Positions 63,344-64,000 of a stretch of DNA of 64,000 nt are shown piece after piece. Within the stretch, counting starts at the first letter, position 1, and each line of letters opens with the position of its first letter. A program made the translations under genes and the position numbers. A model generated the notes under the pieces. It made no database searches. It saw only the letters and a list, made by a program, of their open reading frames with translations, and had not been told where the DNA came from. The stretch covers positions 62,001 through 126,000 of the forward strand of contig JAGIBN010000008.1 in assembly GCA_017744315.1 (NCBI GenBank), written 5' to 3'. The DNA comes from Porphyrobacter sp. (lineage in GTDB: Bacteria > Pseudomonadota > Alphaproteobacteria > Sphingomonadales > Sphingomonadaceae).

Positions 63344-64000
63344 CTATTCGGCAGGGGTCGAAAGAGGATCGTGGCCCTTGGGCCGCCAGCCATCGCGCAG
63401 CCGGGCGATGCGCTCACCCAGGCTGCGGCTGACGACGTAGAAGGTCGGCGTGAAGACGAGCCCGAAGCCAGTCACCCCGAGCATGCCGAAGCACACCGCG
63501 GTGCCGAGCGCCTGGCGCAGCTCCGCCCCGGCGCCGGTCGCGATCACCAGCGGCACCGAGCCGAGGATGAAGGCAAAGCTCGTCATCAGGATCGGCCGCA
63601 AGCGGGTCTTGGCCGCCTGCACCGCGGCTTGCGCCGGGGTCAGCCCGTCCTGCTCCTCACCCTGGCGAGCGAACTCCACGATCAGGATCGCGTTCTTCGC
63701 TGCAAGGGCAATCAGCACCACGAGGCCGATTTGCGTGAGCACGTTGTTGTCCATGCCCATCAGGTTGACCCCGATCATCGCCGCGAGCAGGCACATCGGC
63801 ACGATCAGGATGATCGCCAGCGGCATGACCAGGCTTTCGTATTGCGCCGCGAGCACCAGGAACACGAGCAGCACGGCCAGCGCGAAGACCATCGTGGCGG
63901 TGTCGCCAGCGAACTTCTGCTGGTAGGCGATACCGGTCCATTCGATGTCGTAGCCGTCCGACAGAGTCTGTTCGGAGACCTTTTCCATCGTCGTCAGCGA
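63344..64000 (-). CDS. RND-family multidrug efflux permease, C-terminal part (partial)
   Basis: Only the last ~218 residues are in the window; the gene continues past the right edge with no start here. The visible part holds the end of the periplasmic docking region (GIAYQQKF), membrane helices 8-12 (TATMVFALAVLLVFLVLAAQYESL onward) and the HAE1 motif TQIGLVVLIALAAKNAILIVEFA. PSFAFILGSVP-type sequence appears as SFAFILGSVPLVIATGAGAE. It pumps hydrophobic compounds by proton antiport; substrate unknown. Confidence 0.93.
   Translation of the reverse strand, partial: SLTTMEKVSEQTLSDGYDIEWTGIAYQQKFAGDTATMVFALAVLLVFLVLAAQYESLVMPLAIILIVPMCLLAAMIGVNLMGMDNNVLTQIGLVVLIALAAKNAILIVEFARQGEEQDGLTPAQAAVQAAKTRLRPILMTSFAFILGSVPLVIATGAGAELRQALGTAVCFGMLGVTGFGLVFTPTFYVVSRSLGERIARLRDGWRPKGHDPLSTPAE

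Overview
This 64 kb, GC-rich window looks like chromosome from an alphaproteobacterium of the order Sphingomonadales (Novosphingobium/Sphingobium/Erythrobacter type). The main reasons are a lignostilbene dioxygenase and a 5-carboxyvanillate decarboxylase whose active-site residues fall at the same positions as in the characterised sphingomonad enzymes, frequent GTG/TTG starts with 4-base stop/start overlaps, and a family of palindromic CCTCCCCGAG repeats between genes. Genes are dense on both strands. I see one tRNA, and no rRNA, CRISPR array, transposase or phage gene.

Layout. 0-23 kb is mostly housekeeping: folK (cut by the left edge), aguB, an exported methyltransferase-like protein, msrA, rsmB, an SDHAF4-like assembly factor, a c-type cytochrome, a GGDEF-EAL protein, hemH coupled to a Tat-type molybdenum hydroxylase and mrp, hflK-hflC, a Do-type protease, a class A penicillin-binding protein, msrB, an arylsulfatase and an FzlA-like GST-fold protein. 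23-44 kb is an accessory catabolic region: SDR, two NTF2-fold proteins, three MFS carriers, aldehyde dehydrogenase, LigW-type decarboxylase, NmrA-type reductase, benzoylformate-decarboxylase-like enzyme, DUF3237 protein, GMC oxidoreductase, lignostilbene dioxygenase and a MarR regulator. 42.8-52.2 kb is a complete formaldehyde-to-CO2 route: adhC, two VOC proteins, fghA, then fdsG-fdsB-mobA-fdsA-fdsD-fdhD. 52-64 kb returns to housekeeping: a VIT-family transporter, metX-metW, hisC-tyrA, ftsE-ftsX-ydcF-plsC, a zinc-ribbon membrane protein, tRNA-Leu(GAG), and the outer-membrane and (partial) inner-membrane parts of an RND efflux pump.

How the genes may work together (inference). The 23-52 kb block has the enzyme families used by sphingomonads to break lignin-derived biaryls: GMC alcohol oxidation and DUF3237 decarboxylation (beta-5 dimers), NTF2-fold deformylation (beta-1 dimers), lignostilbene cleavage to aromatic aldehydes, aldehyde oxidation, and 5-carboxyvanillate decarboxylation. 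Deformylation and O-demethylation release formaldehyde, which the adjoining glutathione route and the Mo/NAD formate dehydrogenase would oxidise to CO2 and NADH. Unexplained non-coding structure in and beside this block includes 10-bp-phased GCGAC repeats at a divergent promoter, a seven-copy GTGTCAC array, and dyads in front of adhC, the second VOC gene and the dioxygenase/marR pair.
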